From: Pseudomonas inefficax
GTDB taxonomy: Bacteria; Pseudomonadota; Gammaproteobacteria; Pseudomonadales; Pseudomonadaceae
Length of the DNA stretch: 64,000 nt
Assembly (NCBI RefSeq): GCF_900277125.1
Contig: NZ_OPYN01000098.1
Location: 27,328 to 91,327, forward strand
Direction: 5' to 3'
Each line of letters starts with the position of its first letter. The first letter of the stretch is position 1. The translations under genes and the position numbers were made by a program. Positions 51,716 to 60,823 of the stretch are shown piece by piece. Under the pieces are notes generated by a model that ran no database searches, was not told the DNA's origin, and saw only the letters and a program-made list of their open reading frames with translations.

Positions 51716-52492
51716 ATGGGGGCAGGCGCGAAGTGGGCGCGTGGATTGACAGGGCTATTGTGGCTGGCGAGCCTGCCGGCCTGGGCGGCCACCTCGGTGC
51801 TGATCTGGCCGATCGACCCGGTGCTGGAGGCTGACCAGAAGGCTGGCGCACTGTGGCTGGAAAACCGCGGTACTGCACCAGCCAACCTGCAGGTGCGGGT
51901 ATTCGCCTGGCGCCAGGGTGACTATCAGGAGCAGTACCAGGCACAGCGCGACATCATCGGCAGCCCGCCAGTGGCCAGCATCGCCCCCGGACAGAAGCAA
52001 CTGATCCGCCTGACCCGCACCGGCCCCTCGCCAGTCGGCCAGGAGCAGGCCTACCGCATCATCATCGACGAAATCCCTGCCGCCATCCCCGTCGACAAGG
52101 CCGAGCCCGGCACCACCGCGGCGATCCGCCTGCAGATGCGCTACTCGGTACCCCTGTTCGTCTACGGCGAAGGCCTGTGGGGCAAGGCCGATCCCGCGGG
52201 CAAGCGCAATGCCGAGGGCGTCGGCAAGCCGCAACTCAGCTGGCGTGCGGTGACCGTACAGGGCAAGCCGTACGTGGAACTGCGCAACACCGGCGCGGTG
52301 CATGCGCGCCTGACCGATGTGGTGGTGCAGCAGGGCAGCCAGAGCCAGCCACTGGCCGATGGCCTGCTGGGTTATGTGCTGCCGGGGGCCAGCATGCGCT
52401 GGCCGGCACCGCTGGTACCGAATGCCGGCAGCGTGCTGAAGGGGAGGGTAAACGGCCAGAGCAGCGCGGACGCCATCCGCCAAAGCCAATGA
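51716..52492 (+). CDS. Periplasmic pilus chaperone, archaic (CsuC-like)
   Basis: 258 residues with a signal peptide (about 1-24, LPAWAA). The PapD-like first domain has SVLIWPIDPVLEADQKAGALWLENRG and RLTRTG; PLFV closes the donor strand region. The second domain follows from about 150. The chaperone donates a strand to fold SCPU subunits. ATG 51716 is chosen for AAGGAG and the signal peptide; an in-frame ATG at 51677, right after the preceding stop, would add 13 residues. Confidence 0.92.
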   Translation: MGAGAKWARGLTGLLWLASLPAWAATSVLIWPIDPVLEADQKAGALWLENRGTAPANLQVRVFAWRQGDYQEQYQAQRDIIGSPPVASIAPGQKQLIRLTRTGPSPVGQEQAYRIIIDEIPAAIPVDKAEPGTTAAIRLQMRYSVPLFVYGEGLWGKADPAGKRNAEGVGKPQLSWRAVTVQGKPYVELRNTGAVHARLTDVVVQQGSQSQPLADGLLGYVLPGASMRWPAPLVPNAGSVLKGRVNGQSSADAIRQSQ

Positions 52493-52504
52493 GCCTGCGC
52501 CTGA

Positions 52505-54898
52505 ATGCCGCGCAGGGGCCATGGGGGACCCGGCAATGGTTGGAAACCGTGTGTGAGGTGGCTAACAGGGGGTACCCACCGCTGGTGCCTGGGGCTTGCC
52601 CTGGTCGGCCCTGGCCTGGTGCTGGCCGACGACCTGCCGCCACCACCTGCGGAGTTGACCGCCATCGCCGATGCCACGTTGTACCTCGAGCTGCTGGTGA
52701 ACCAGATGCCCAGGGCTGAGCTGGTGCCGGTGCAGCAGCGCGCCGGGCTGTTGTATCTGGACAGCGAGGTGTTGCGGGCGGCCGGTATCGCGCTGCCTGG
52801 CAACCCCCAGGGCGAGGTGGCGCTGGAGGCCATCGTGGGGCTGCATGCCGACTACGACAGCCAGAACCAGCGCCTGTTGCTGCAAGTGCCGCCGGCCTGG
52901 CTGCCCGAGCAGCAACTGGGTGACCGCAACCTGTACCCGGCCAGCGATGCGCGCAGCAGTTTCGGCGCCTTGTTCAACTACGACCTGTACCTGAACGACA
53001 CCGATGATGGCGGCAGCTACCTGGCGGCCTGGAACGAACTGCGCCTGTTCGACAGCTGGGGCACGTTCTCCAGTACCGGGCAGTGGCGCCAGTCGTTCAA
53101 TGGTGCGCCGACCGACGACGTGCGCCAGGGCTTCTTGCGCTATGACACTACCTGGCGCTTCACCGACGAACAGCGCCTGCTGACCTACGAAACCGGTGAC
53201 CTGGTGACCGGGGCCTTGCCCTGGACCAGCTCGGTGCGGGTCGGCGGCCTGCAGGTGTCGCGCGATTTCGCCGCACGTCCCGACCTAGTCACCTATCCGT
53301 TGCCGGCGTTCTCCGGTGAAGCGGCGGTACCCACCTCGCTGGACCTGTTCATCAATGGCTACAAGTCCAGCACCGCCGAATTGCAGCCGGGCCCCTACAC
53401 ATTGACCAACGTGCCGTTCATCAACGGCGCCGGGGAAGCTGTGGTGGTCACCACCGATGCCCTCGGCCGGCAGGTGTCCACCACCTTGCCGTTCTACGTC
53501 ACCAGCAGCCTGCTGCAGCAGGGCCTGGCGGATTATTCGGTGGCGGCCGGCAGCCTGCGCCGTGACTACGGGCTGCGCGATTTTGCCTACGGCCCCGGGG
53601 TTGCTTCGGCAAGCCTGCGCTACGGGGTCAGCGACGTCTTCACCCTGGAGACTCATGCCGAAAGCGCCGAATCGCTGATGCTGGGCGGCCTGGGCGGCAA
53701 CATGCGGTTGGGCAATTTCGGCGTGCTCAACGCGGCCTTGGCGCAGAGCCGGTTCGATGGCGACAAGGGCCACCAGGTCGCCCTCGGCTACCAGTACAAC
53801 AGCCAGCGCATCGGCTTCAGCTACCAGCGCCTGCAACGTTACGGCGACTATGCCGACCTGACCCGGGTCGACAGCCGTGACATTCAGCTGAGCCAGCGCA
53901 GCGAACAGGTCACGTTGAGCCTGAACCTGAACCAATACGGCAACATCGGCGCCGGATATTTCGATGTGCGCGCCGGCGACGGCACACGTACGCGCTTGAT
54001 CAACCTGAGCTACAGCAGGCCGCTATGGGGCAACAGCAGCGTGTATCTGTCGGCCAACCGTGAAGTGGGGGACAGCCAGTGGGCGGTGCAGGCGCAACTG
54101 GTGATCCCGTTCGACCTGCACGGCACCCTGGCCCTGGGCATGGAGCGCAGCCAGCAAGGCGAAACCCTGCAGCGGGTCAACTACAGCCGCGCTACGCCGG
54201 TGGGTGGTGGTGTCGGTTACAACCTGGGCTACGCCGCCGGTAGCGAGCGCGACGCCTACCGCCAGGCCGATGTCACCTGGCGCTTGCAGTCGGTGCAGTT
54301 GCAGGCCGGTTTGTATGGCAGCAGTGGCGAGATGACCCGCTGGGCTGACGCCAGTGGCTCACTGGTGTGGATGGACGCCGGGCTGTTCGCTGCCAACCGT
54401 ATCGACGATGCCTTCGTGGTGGTCAGCACCGGTGGTTACGCCGATGTGCCGGTGCGTTATGAAAACCAGGAGGTCGGCCGTACCGATGCCGATGGCCACC
54501 TGTTGGTGCCGTATAGCAGCGGTTACTACCGCGGCAAGTACGAAATCGACCCCATGGACTTGCCGCCGGACATCCTTGCGCCGGAAGTGGAACAGCGGGT
54601 GGCGGTGCGCCGGGGCAGCGGTTACCTGCTGGAGTTCCCGCTCAGGCGCGTGCTGGCGGCCAGTGTCGAACTGGTGGACGCTGACCGACAGGTACTCAAG
54701 CTGGGCAGCCGTGTCACCCATGCTGAAAGCGGCAGCCAGGCGGTGGTCGGTTGGGATGGCCTGGTGTATCTGGAAAACCTGGCGCCGCATAACCGACTGC
54801 AGGTGGAGCTGGAAGGGGGCGGGCATTGCCAGGTGGCGTTCGACCTGCCTGAAGCGCAAGGCTCGATCCCGTTGATTGGCCCGTTGGTGTGCAAATGA
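52505..54898 (+). CDS. Outer-membrane usher, archaic (CsuD-like)
   Basis: 797 residues. A signal sequence ends near VLADD, then the N-terminal domain with YLELLVNQ and VLRAAGI, the 24-strand barrel with plug (LDLFINGYKSSTAELQPGPYTLTNVP is the usher signature), and C-terminal beta domains ending LIGPLVCK. It exports and assembles the pilus. The start is uncertain: ATG 52505 lacks a clear ribosome site, and GTG 52553 would give a cleaner signal peptide. An ATG overlapping the chaperone stop (52489) is out of frame. Confidence 0.93.
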   Translation: MPRRGHGGPGNGWKPCVRWLTGGTHRWCLGLALVGPGLVLADDLPPPPAELTAIADATLYLELLVNQMPRAELVPVQQRAGLLYLDSEVLRAAGIALPGNPQGEVALEAIVGLHADYDSQNQRLLLQVPPAWLPEQQLGDRNLYPASDARSSFGALFNYDLYLNDTDDGGSYLAAWNELRLFDSWGTFSSTGQWRQSFNGAPTDDVRQGFLRYDTTWRFTDEQRLLTYETGDLVTGALPWTSSVRVGGLQVSRDFAARPDLVTYPLPAFSGEAAVPTSLDLFINGYKSSTAELQPGPYTLTNVPFINGAGEAVVVTTDALGRQVSTTLPFYVTSSLLQQGLADYSVAAGSLRRDYGLRDFAYGPGVASASLRYGVSDVFTLETHAESAESLMLGGLGGNMRLGNFGVLNAALAQSRFDGDKGHQVALGYQYNSQRIGFSYQRLQRYGDYADLTRVDSRDIQLSQRSEQVTLSLNLNQYGNIGAGYFDVRAGDGTRTRLINLSYSRPLWGNSSVYLSANREVGDSQWAVQAQLVIPFDLHGTLALGMERSQQGETLQRVNYSRATPVGGGVGYNLGYAAGSERDAYRQADVTWRLQSVQLQAGLYGSSGEMTRWADASGSLVWMDAGLFAANRIDDAFVVVSTGGYADVPVRYENQEVGRTDADGHLLVPYSSGYYRGKYEIDPMDLPPDILAPEVEQRVAVRRGSGYLLEFPLRRVLAASVELVDADRQVLKLGSRVTHAESGSQAVVGWDGLVYLENLAPHNRLQVELEGGGHCQVAFDLPEAQGSIPLIGPLVCK

Positions 54899-55863
54899 AC
54901 GCCTGCTGGCGTGGTTTGTGGGCATGCGCCTTGTTGTTGTGGGCGGGCTCGGCCTGGGCCAAGTGCACATCAGTGCTGACAGCGCCGGCGGCGTTTGGAT
55001 CGCTCAACTCGACCCAGGTACGTGGCACGGTACAGACGGCTTCCAGCACCAACTCTGGCCTGCAATGCAACGGTTCGGTGATCAGCCTGCTCAGTAGCAG
55101 CGACTCCTTCAAGATCAAGATCACTGCTACTACCAGCGGCCTGGTTGGGCCTACCGGGGATATCATCCCCTACACGCTGTATGCCGACGCCACAACTACC
55201 TATCCGATCACCCGTGGCACCCCCTTCGAATTCAGGACTACCGGCATCCTCGACTTGCTCGGGTTGCTCAACGGTACACCGAAGAACGTGCCCATCTATA
55301 TGCGCACGCAGGTAGGCAGCAACGTATCGGCGGGGCTGTATCAGGAAACCCTCGATGTCCGGTGGGATTGGGACTATTGCGACGGGATTGGTGTTGGCGG
55401 GCTTTGCGCAGGGCGAGACCAGGGTTCCGGTACCAGGACCCTGCTGGTAAGCATGACCGTGACCAACGACTGCCAGATCACCACACCCAGCATCAACTTC
55501 GCCAGCGCCCCGGTGGTGGCGGGGTTCGGCACGGTGAGCCAGAGCCTGAGCGTGTCGTGCACCAAGGGCAGCAACTACACCGTGGGCCTGGATGACGGGC
55601 AGAACGTGGCCAATGGGCGGCGGCGGATGAAGTCGGCGGCCAACAACTACCTGGCCTACGACATTTTCAAGAGCGCCGGTGCGGTGCGCTGGGGTTCGGT
55701 AGGGGCTGCGCGACGGGCCAGCGCCGATGCCGATGTGAACCCCGGCACAGGTACCGGCACCGGTAGCCAGGTGTTCAACTACAACGCCAAGGTCTACACC
55801 GACCAGGCTACACCACCGGCGGCGACCTATACCGACAGTGTGATTCTGGATGTGCAGTTCTGA
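54895..55863 (+). CDS. Two-domain spore coat U tip adhesin (CsuE-like)
   Basis: 322 residues from ATG 54895, overlapping the usher stop by four bases. After a signal peptide (about 1-22) come two SCPU domains: one to about 165 (LQCNGSVISLLSS, IIPYTLYADATT, GLYQETLDVRWDW) and one to the end (TNDCQITTPSINF, YTVGLDDGQNVANGRRRMKS, YLAYDIFKS, YTDSVILDVQF). The lone C-terminal SCPU accepts a donor strand and the N-terminal one forms the tip, as in CsuE. Confidence 0.92.
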   Translation: MNACWRGLWACALLLWAGSAWAKCTSVLTAPAAFGSLNSTQVRGTVQTASSTNSGLQCNGSVISLLSSSDSFKIKITATTSGLVGPTGDIIPYTLYADATTTYPITRGTPFEFRTTGILDLLGLLNGTPKNVPIYMRTQVGSNVSAGLYQETLDVRWDWDYCDGIGVGGLCAGRDQGSGTRTLLVSMTVTNDCQITTPSINFASAPVVAGFGTVSQSLSVSCTKGSNYTVGLDDGQNVANGRRRMKSAANNYLAYDIFKSAGAVRWGSVGAARRASADADVNPGTGTGTGSQVFNYNAKVYTDQATPPAATYTDSVILDVQF

Positions 55864-55872
55864 ACGCAGGGA

Positions 55873-56051
55873 CCTTGTGGGAGCGGCGGTCCGCGTTACC
55901 TGTGGGAGCGGCTTTAGCCGCGAAGAATCCAACACGGTGCATGGCACCGGCTACGCCGGTGTTCGCGGCTAAAGCCGCTCCCACAGGGTCCCTGCTAATT
56001 CCATGAGTCATGTGCAGTCCTGTGAGAGCCGGCTTGCCGGCGATGGGCCGT
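55873..56051. repeat. REP cluster (REPIN 14) with three to four arms
   Basis: A partial arm (55873-55895), a facing pair 55899-55925 and 55962-55987 with core GCGGCTTTAGCCGC, and a single arm of the GCCGGCTTGCCGGC family (56018-56050). The pair encloses a spacer nearly identical, in inverse orientation, to that of REPIN 12. Confidence 0.9.
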
Positions 56052-56056
56052 TTCAC

Positions 56057-57205
56057 TCAGCGCAAATCACCAACCATCTTCGCCAATGTCTCCAGCACCG
56101 CCCCGGCCAGCGCCTTCGAGCGCGCCCCCGACCACCCGGTGACGGCATCCGGTGCGTCGTCATGGTCCTTGAACGGCATTTCCAGGGTCAGTGACAGGCA
56201 GTCATGCGCCATCCCCACCGCATTGCAGGCCAGCGTCGTGTTGGCTTGCCCCGGTTCGTCGCGGGTGTAGCCATGCACGGTCTGGAAGTCGCGGGTCAGG
56301 CTGCACAGGGTGCTGCGGAACTGCTCCTCCAGTTTGGCCAACCGCGGCGTGTAGCCCGGGTTGCCCTCGCAGGCCGCGGTGAACACATGGGGAATCTCTT
56401 CGTCGCCATGCACATCGATGAACGCATCCACGCCGTACTGCTTCATCTGCGCCTGGGCGAAGAACACCTCGGGGCTGAGCTCGACGCTGGCGTCCTGCCA
56501 CGCGCGATTGAGGTCCTTGCCCTTGAAATTGGTGCGCAGGTGGCCGAGGAAGGCACCGTCGGGGTTCATGTTGGGGATCAGGTACAGGTCGGCCTTTGCC
56601 AGCAACTGCTGGATCACCGCGTCGTTGCCCTGCAGGCGGTCGATCACGCCCTCCATGAACCATTCGGCCATGTGTTCGCCCGGGTGTTGCTGGGCAATCA
56701 ACCACAGCTTGCGCTTGCCTGCAGCACCATCACCGGCACGCAGCAGGGGAATGTCGCGGCCCTGTACGCTGCGACCACTGGCGAGCAATTCGACCCCCGG
56801 CAGTTGCCGTGCACGTTCGATCAGCTGGTTGTGGCGCGCGCGCGGGTAGGGCTCGAAGTAGGCGAACCAGATGTGTGGCTGTTCGGCCTTCACCTCGAAC
56901 GAAAGCGCCGTGCCGTCGAACTGGCTGGGGACGCGGAACCAGGTTTGCTGGTCGTAGGAGGCCACGGCGTTGTAGCCGCTCCAGGCGTTCTTGTAGGAGG
57001 AGCCGGAGGCATTGTCGAGGCTGAAACGATGGACCTGGCCCGGCGTCAGCCCGCTGACCTTGAAGTGGAACCACTGGTAGTGGCCGCTGTTGGTGTCGGG
57101 GCGGATGGCCAGGTGCACCCGGGCCGGGTTGCTGGCATCCAGCACCTTGATGTTGCCGGAATCGAAATCGCAGTCGATCTGCAGGGGGGACAGCGTCACG
57201 CTCAT
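56057..57205 (-). CDS. M14-family zinc carboxypeptidase, CCP-like
   Basis: 382 residues. An N-terminal beta-sandwich (about 1-125, YQWFHFKVSGLTPG) precedes the M14 catalytic domain: zinc ligands in QHPGEHMAEWFMEG (His and Glu), substrate Asn-Arg in KDLNRAW, and the third ligand in DVHGDEE. Glu in SLTLEMPF is the catalytic base. The N-domain plus core resembles cytosolic carboxypeptidases, some of which remove glutamates. No signal peptide. ATG 57205 follows AAGGAG. Activity on any particular peptide is not known. Confidence 0.9.
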   Translation of the reverse strand: MSVTLSPLQIDCDFDSGNIKVLDASNPARVHLAIRPDTNSGHYQWFHFKVSGLTPGQVHRFSLDNASGSSYKNAWSGYNAVASYDQQTWFRVPSQFDGTALSFEVKAEQPHIWFAYFEPYPRARHNQLIERARQLPGVELLASGRSVQGRDIPLLRAGDGAAGKRKLWLIAQQHPGEHMAEWFMEGVIDRLQGNDAVIQQLLAKADLYLIPNMNPDGAFLGHLRTNFKGKDLNRAWQDASVELSPEVFFAQAQMKQYGVDAFIDVHGDEEIPHVFTAACEGNPGYTPRLAKLEEQFRSTLCSLTRDFQTVHGYTRDEPGQANTTLACNAVGMAHDCLSLTLEMPFKDHDDAPDAVTGWSGARSKALAGAVLETLAKMVGDLR

Positions 57206-57314
57206 GTGCCAGGCTCCTTCTGGGGGCTTTGTTGTGAGGGTACTGTACACGGCTTGGCAGGGTTGCTGCGCGAGATCAGGCGACGCGGGGGCGATCTCAT
57301 ATGTTTCCTACAGG

Positions 57315-58088
57315 CTATTTGAAGAACTGACTCGGCGTGATGCCGAACTGGCGCTTGAACATGCTGGCGAAGGCACTAGGGCTGTCATACCCCAGCGTCC
57401 CCGCCACATCGATGATTCGCTCGCCCTGGGCGATCCGCTCCAGTGCCTGCATCAGCCGCGCCTGCTGGCGCCACTGGCCGAAGGTCATGCCGGTTTCCTT
57501 GCGAAACAGGCGCTGGATGGTCTTTTCGTCCACCCCCAGCTGCTGGCCCCAGTCGGCCACGGTGGCGTTATCGTCAGGCCGCTCGTGCAACGCCGAACAG
57601 ATCGCCTGCAGGCGCTTGTCGCTTGGTTGCGACAGTTTCAGCGGCAAGGTCGGCAGCACGCAGATCTCGTCGAGGATCAGGCGCATCACCCGGGCTTCAC
57701 GCGAGTCTTCGGCAAACGGCGCGGTAAAGCCCACGGAAGCCTTGATCAATTCGCTGAGCAGCGGCGAGATGCTGATAGCCTTGCTCTGCGCAGGCAACTG
57801 CACTGCCGCGTCGGTGCGCACGAACACACTGCGCATCTTCACATCGCCCACGCAGCGGATCGCGTGCACCTGGCCGCAGGGCATCCATACGCCGCGGCTG
57901 GGGGGCACGGTCCAGCGTTCGTTACCGGACTCGACCATCATCAGGCCTTTGATGGCATAGATCAGTTGATGCTTGGCATGGCTGTGGGGCTCGATGAACC
58001 AGTCGGTCGGGTAGTCCGTCGCACGGCTGCCAATCTCCCAGGTCCACTCATCCACTTCCACCAGCAATTCGTGTTGCGGCCTCAGCAT
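57315..58088 (-). CDS. AraC-family transcriptional regulator
   Basis: 257 residues. The N-terminal cupin domain has EPHSHAKHQLIYAIKGLM and SRGVWMPCGQVHAI. The C-terminal double helix-turn-helix (about 160-255) includes LGVDEKTIQRLFRKETGMTFGQWRQQARL and LGYDSPSAFASMFKRQFG. It is 37 bases downstream of an MFS transporter gene on the same strand and probably regulates it. ATG 58088 follows AAGGGGGGCG. Confidence 0.92.
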   Translation of the reverse strand: MLRPQHELLVEVDEWTWEIGSRATDYPTDWFIEPHSHAKHQLIYAIKGLMMVESGNERWTVPPSRGVWMPCGQVHAIRCVGDVKMRSVFVRTDAAVQLPAQSKAISISPLLSELIKASVGFTAPFAEDSREARVMRLILDEICVLPTLPLKLSQPSDKRLQAICSALHERPDDNATVADWGQQLGVDEKTIQRLFRKETGMTFGQWRQQARLMQALERIAQGERIIDVAGTLGYDSPSAFASMFKRQFGITPSQFFK

Positions 58089-58125
58089 TTCGCCCCCCTT
58101 GTACTGGCAGCCTGGCGCGCCCACT

Positions 58126-59358
58126 TTAACAGCAGCGGCTGGGGCGGGCTTGCGAGCGGGTTGCCGGCAGCAGCGCGGTGGCCAACCCCAGCAGCGGCAG
58201 GAAGGAAATCATCTGGTACACCCAAGCGATGCCATGCCGGTCGGCCAGCTCGCCAAGCCCGGCGGCGCCGATACCGCTGATACCGAACATCAACCCGAAC
58301 ATCACCCCCGACACCATACCCACCCGGCCCGGCACGGCCTCCTGGGCGTACACCACCAGGGCGGCGAAGGCCGAGGACATCACCAGGCCGATGGCCACCG
58401 CCAGTACCGCCGTCCAGGCCAGGTTGGCGTAGGGCAGGGCGAGGGCGAAGGGCGCCACGCCGAGGAACGAGACCCAGATCACCGCCTTGCGCCCGATACG
58501 GTCACCCACCGGGCCACCGGCGAAGGTACCCAGTGCCACGGCCGCGAGGAATATGAACAGGTACAACTGGCTGTGCTGCACGCTCAGGCCGAAATGCTCG
58601 ATCAGGTAGAAGGTGAAGTAATTGGTGAACGAGGCGATGTAGACGAACTTGGCGAACATCAGCACGGCAATGACCGCCACGGCACGCCACATGGCGCCAC
58701 GCGACAGGCCGGGGGCCTGCTGGCCGGCGAAGGTCTTGAGCCGGGTCTGGCCGTGGCGCACGGTCCAGCCGGTCACCCGCAACAGCACGAATACCGCCAG
58801 CGCAGCCGCCAGCATGAACCAGGCGATGGCCGGCTGGCCGTAGGGTATGACGATGGCAGCGGTCAGCAACGGGCCGAGGGCCGAGCCGGTGTTGCCACCG
58901 ACCTGGAAGGTCGATTGCGCGGTGCCGAAGCGCCCACCGGAGGCCATCCTGGCCACTCGCGAGGCTTCTGGGTGGAAGGTCGCCGAGCCCACGCCGACCA
59001 CCGCTGCGGCCACCAGCAGCATTTCATAGCTGCTGGCGAAGGCGAGCAGGGCGATGCCCACCAGGGTCACCAGCATGCCGGCCGGCAGCAGGTAGGGTTG
59101 CGGGTGCTTGTCGGTGTACAGGCCGACCCAGGGTTGCAGCAGGGATGCGGTCACCTGGTAGATGAGGGCGATCCAGCCTACCTGGGCGAAGCTCAGCGCG
59201 AAATCGCTCTTGAGCATCGGGTAGATGGATGGCAGCACAGCCTGGATCAGGTCATTGAGCAGGTGGGCGAATGCGGCAGCGCCGACGATGCGGACCAGAA
59301 AGCCCTGGGGTTGGTCGGCAGGTGTGGTGGCGGCCATGGAGGCGGTGGAGGTCGTCAT
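58126..59358 (-). CDS. MFS transporter, fosmidomycin-resistance (Fsr)-like
   Basis: 410 residues with twelve membrane helices. The first block HLLNDLIQAVLPSIYPMLKSDFALSFAQVGWI and GSATFHPEASRVARM are typical of the Fsr/YhhS-like family, and GGPVGDRIGRKAVIW is the loop motif in the second half. These exporters pump small drugs or metabolites. The first gene of a two-gene unit with the AraC regulator. ATG 59358 is followed by MTTSTASMAATT, a short polar N-terminus. Confidence 0.9.
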   Translation of the reverse strand: MTTSTASMAATTPADQPQGFLVRIVGAAAFAHLLNDLIQAVLPSIYPMLKSDFALSFAQVGWIALIYQVTASLLQPWVGLYTDKHPQPYLLPAGMLVTLVGIALLAFASSYEMLLVAAAVVGVGSATFHPEASRVARMASGGRFGTAQSTFQVGGNTGSALGPLLTAAIVIPYGQPAIAWFMLAAALAVFVLLRVTGWTVRHGQTRLKTFAGQQAPGLSRGAMWRAVAVIAVLMFAKFVYIASFTNYFTFYLIEHFGLSVQHSQLYLFIFLAAVALGTFAGGPVGDRIGRKAVIWVSFLGVAPFALALPYANLAWTAVLAVAIGLVMSSAFAALVVYAQEAVPGRVGMVSGVMFGLMFGISGIGAAGLGELADRHGIAWVYQMISFLPLLGLATALLPATRSQARPSRCC

Positions 59359-59490
59359 GGGCGATCTTCTTCTGGCGAAAGGAACAAGGCATAGCGGGGG
59401 CAGGTTAGCCAGTACCCGGGTTGCCTGTCTCACGCCGAACAGGCAGCTACTGTCGCGTTTCGGACATCTGTCAGAGGAGCTTGCGCGATC

Positions 59491-59613
59491 CCTTGTGGGA
59501 GCGGCCTTGTGTCGCGAAAGGGCTGCGAAGCAGCCCCAGCAATTTGTGCATCTGCGCTGAAACTCTGGGGCTGCTTCGCAGCCCTTTCGCGACACAAGGC
59601 CGCTCCCACAAGG
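59491..59613. repeat. REP doublet (REPIN) 15, CGACACAAGGCCG family
   Basis: Arms 59491-59539 and 59565-59613 are perfect 49-base complements around a 25-base spacer. The arms, spacer and left flank resemble REPIN 16. In the 287-base gap upstream of the MFS gene. Confidence 0.95.
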
Positions 59614-59645
59614 GGCCGCGCAGGGGAGCAGGAAGCCGGTCCCTT

Positions 59646-59885
59646 TCAGAACGACTGACCCTGCCGCGCCACCCAGCGCAGCAATGCTGCAATCGGTACG
59701 CTGCGGTGAGCCTCATGCCGGTAAGGCTTGCCGTCGGCGGTAAAGCGTTCGCGATAACGGCTCAGCACCAGGTTCCGGCCATCGGCCGAAACCCGGGCCT
59801 CCAGTTCATGCAGCAACAGGGGTTGCCGGGCCGCGCCTTCCAGGCGCCTGAACAGTAGCATGGCGGCTTGGGCATCATTCTTCAC
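59646..59885 (-). CDS. Small hypothetical protein overlapping mlaA
   Basis: 79 residues from GTG 59885, overlapping the last 11 bases of mlaA; AGGGGG lies five bases before it. It is Arg/Leu-rich with no signal peptide: MLLFRRLEG, LELEARVSADGRNLVLSRYRERF-type sequence, ending AALLRWVARQGQSF. The overlap and order suggest co-translation with mlaA. I do not recognise a family. Confidence 0.55.
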   Translation of the reverse strand: MKNDAQAAMLLFRRLEGAARQPLLLHELEARVSADGRNLVLSRYRERFTADGKPYRHEAHRSVPIAALLRWVARQGQSF

Positions 59886-60657
59886 GGGCACCCCCTGCAC
59901 AATCCACTGGCCACGCTCCCGGCTCGCCGGCCTTACCTTCTGCCACCCGGTTGCTGCGCCGCTGCGCGGTGTAATCACGCAGCGCAAGGTAGTAGTCAGG
60001 CCAGGTGCGCAGCAGGTCGGTCAATGGCAGTGCTGTGGCCCGTGCATCGACGATGCCGCCGGCCGTGGCTACGTTGCCCATGGTTTCGACGGTGTCGCTG
60101 TTGCCGCCAAACGGGTCCAGTGCCAGGCCCAGCAGCGTGCCGGTGGCATCGCGCAGGTTGTGGGTGCCCAGCAGTGGCAGCTCGACGATGGGGCCAGCGG
60201 CAATGTTCCACACCCCGAAGGTCTGGCCAAAGTCCGAGCGATGCTGGCTCAGCCCCATCTTGCCAGACACGTCGACCAGCCCTGCCACACCCAGGGTGGT
60301 GTTGAAGATGAAGCGGCTGAGGCTGGTCATCGCCCGTTCGCCATTGCCCTGCAGCAGGTCGTTGACGAACACCTTGGGCTCACCGAAGTTGCTGGCAAAG
60401 TTGTGCATGCCCTGTCGGGCAAAACCGGGCAGCGCGCTGTAGCCCCGTGCGACGGGGGCCAGCAGATAGTCGTCGACCCTGCGGTTGAAGGCGAACACGG
60501 CACGGTTGGCGGGCTCGGCCGGGTCACTGACCTGATAGGCGACATTGCCGCAGGCAGCCGTGGCCGGCGCACGTTGGCTGCAGCCTCCCGCCGCAAGCAG
60601 CGACAAGGCCAGCGCGGCAGAGCGCACTGAACGGGAGGCGGATGATGAACGGGACAT
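59875..60657 (-). CDS. mlaA: MlaA/VacJ outer-membrane lipoprotein
   Basis: 260 residues with a lipobox near LAAGGC (acylated Cys about 26). The VacJ domain has DPAEPANRAVFAFNRRVDDYLLAPVARGY, FASNFGEPKVFVNDLLQG, RFIFNTTLGVAGLVDVSG and DFGQTFGVWNIAAGPIVELPLLG. MlaA extracts misplaced phospholipids from the outer leaflet and passes them to the Mla system; the mla operon itself is elsewhere. Divergent from a two-component system with a 166-base gap, so that pair may control it. Confidence 0.93.
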   Translation of the reverse strand: MSRSSSASRSVRSAALALSLLAAGGCSQRAPATAACGNVAYQVSDPAEPANRAVFAFNRRVDDYLLAPVARGYSALPGFARQGMHNFASNFGEPKVFVNDLLQGNGERAMTSLSRFIFNTTLGVAGLVDVSGKMGLSQHRSDFGQTFGVWNIAAGPIVELPLLGTHNLRDATGTLLGLALDPFGGNSDTVETMGNVATAGGIVDARATALPLTDLLRTWPDYYLALRDYTAQRRSNRVAEGKAGEPGAWPVDCAGGAREE

Positions 60658-60823
60658 GGATGCATTCCTGGCAAGAACTGGCGGCGATGCTGCGCAGTTT
60701 TCTTTGCCTGGGAATGTCCGGATTGTCTCGGCATCGACACTTTGTTTCCGGGTTGAAATATATGACGGCTGCGTGGGGATGGCCTTAAAGTACGGCTTGG
60801 TGACCTAGTTTTGCGGTGCTTTT

